64,000 bases of DNA. It comes from Xanthocytophaga agilis. GTDB lineage: Bacteria; Bacteroidota; Bacteroidia; Cytophagales; 172606-1. The DNA lies in NCBI RefSeq assembly GCF_030068605.1, contig NZ_JASJOU010000010.1, forward strand, positions 62,001 through 126,000, given 5' to 3'. Of this stretch, positions 63,814 through 64,000 are shown one piece after another (position 1 is the stretch's first letter; each line of letters starts with the position of its first letter). The position numbers and the translations under genes were made by a program. Below the pieces are notes generated by a model. That model was not told where the DNA came from, made no database searches, and saw only the letters and a list, made by a program, of their open reading frames with translations.

Positions 63814-64000
63814 TTATTTGCCCAGCCATTCCTTAAAATCAGTTATCCGGTCTCCGCTGACGAATACCTCATGGCGAGCCTTGGGTTTCAGATCCAGCTT
63901 TAGTTTGCTGCTCGAATAGGTATGAATAGTTTCAATTGCAGACAGAGACACAAGGTATTGACGGCTGATACGGAAAAACTGCCGGGGATTGAGTATCTGT
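63814..64000 (-). CDS. LytTR-type response regulator or DNA-binding protein, C-terminal end
   Basis: The last 61 codons of a minus-strand gene that starts beyond the window. The peptide (ending VSGDRITDFKEWLGK) contains NPRQFFRISRQYLVSLSAIE and LKLDLKPKARHEVFVSGDRI, the end of a LytTR DNA-binding domain. In Bacteroidota these usually belong to LytTR response regulators or to membrane-linked LytTR regulators. Only the DNA-binding end can be seen. Confidence 0.88.
   Translation of the reverse strand, partial: QILNPRQFFRISRQYLVSLSAIETIHTYSSSKLKLDLKPKARHEVFVSGDRITDFKEWLGK

Overview
The window looks like chromosomal DNA from a gliding member of the Bacteroidota, most likely order Cytophagales. 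The evidence is a set of phylum-typical features: the gliding genes gldB and gldE, the type IX secretion protein PorQ, a PorE-like OmpA/PD40 protein, the long Bacteroidota form of NusB, an O-succinylhomoserine sulfhydrylase, a 29-residue Lys/Arg-rich AURKAIP1/COX24-type protein, and promoters of the TTTG-N19-TAnnTTTG kind instead of the sigma-70 consensus. Many starts are TTG or GTG. Almost everything is housekeeping or conserved-hypothetical DNA. I see no prophage, CRISPR array, integron or complete insertion sequence; the only mobile-element trace is a MITE-like element of about 170 bp.

Layout. 1-1221: a minus-strand operon tRNA-Tyr, tRNA-Gly, tRNA-Thr, tuf (cut by the window edge) with a near-ideal promoter. 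1307-5059: an MsbA-type ABC exporter, gldB and a small beta-barrel protein. 5141-8882: an information-processing cluster on the minus strand (HU, TPR protein, mini ribosomal-type protein, RNase E/G). 9171-12359: mutY, ssb, gldE on the plus strand, without the usual gldD after gldE. 12730-14517: a second ABC exporter. 14864-19066: nusB, ytxH-like, DUF1573, yajC, YbbR-like, coaE. 19080-21459: molybdenum-cofactor genes (a moaC-moaB fusion and moaA). 21478-36028: a MaoC hydratase, a 1331-residue five-PAS sensor without a kinase domain, hslU, porQ, lon, the PorE-like protein, and a short relative of the big sensor. 36067-43397: FAD oxidoreductase, SUKH-like protein, DUF4126, DUF2147, rhodanese, OsmC, metZ, ilvA, DUF6702. 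43413-44595: two secreted low-complexity proteins. 44893-46579: a sulfite-oxidase-like molybdoenzyme and its cytochrome c. 46624-49921: RNase R and a polymerase-beta-type nucleotidyltransferase. 50299-51808: a GntR regulator with two palindromic operators, then deoC. 52301-57456: secreted amidase, a lipidless secreted hypothetical, glycosyltransferase, pxpB-pxpC. 57551-64000: a PQQ-type dehydrogenase/PKD/cytochrome c fusion, a 70-residue orphan, a TonB-type outer-membrane receptor and the end of a LytTR regulator.

How parts connect. MoaA and MoaCB make the pterin precursor of the cofactor that the sulfite-oxidase-like protein at 44893 needs. GldB, GldE, PorQ and the PorE-like protein all belong to the gliding/type IX secretion machinery but are scattered. 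HslU and Lon are proteostasis ATPases on either side of porQ. RNase E/G and RNase R are the two major RNA-decay enzymes here. Convergent gene pairs are commonly separated by long perfect inverted repeats that act as bidirectional terminators.

The least explained items are the kinase-less sensor pair, the Pol-beta-like nucleotidyltransferase, the double GntR operator, the MITE-like element, the inverted-repeat-rich spacers at 10253-10375, 12485-12657 and 49948-50046, and the low-complexity secreted pair. I found no convincing new multi-gene system; these are single-locus leads.
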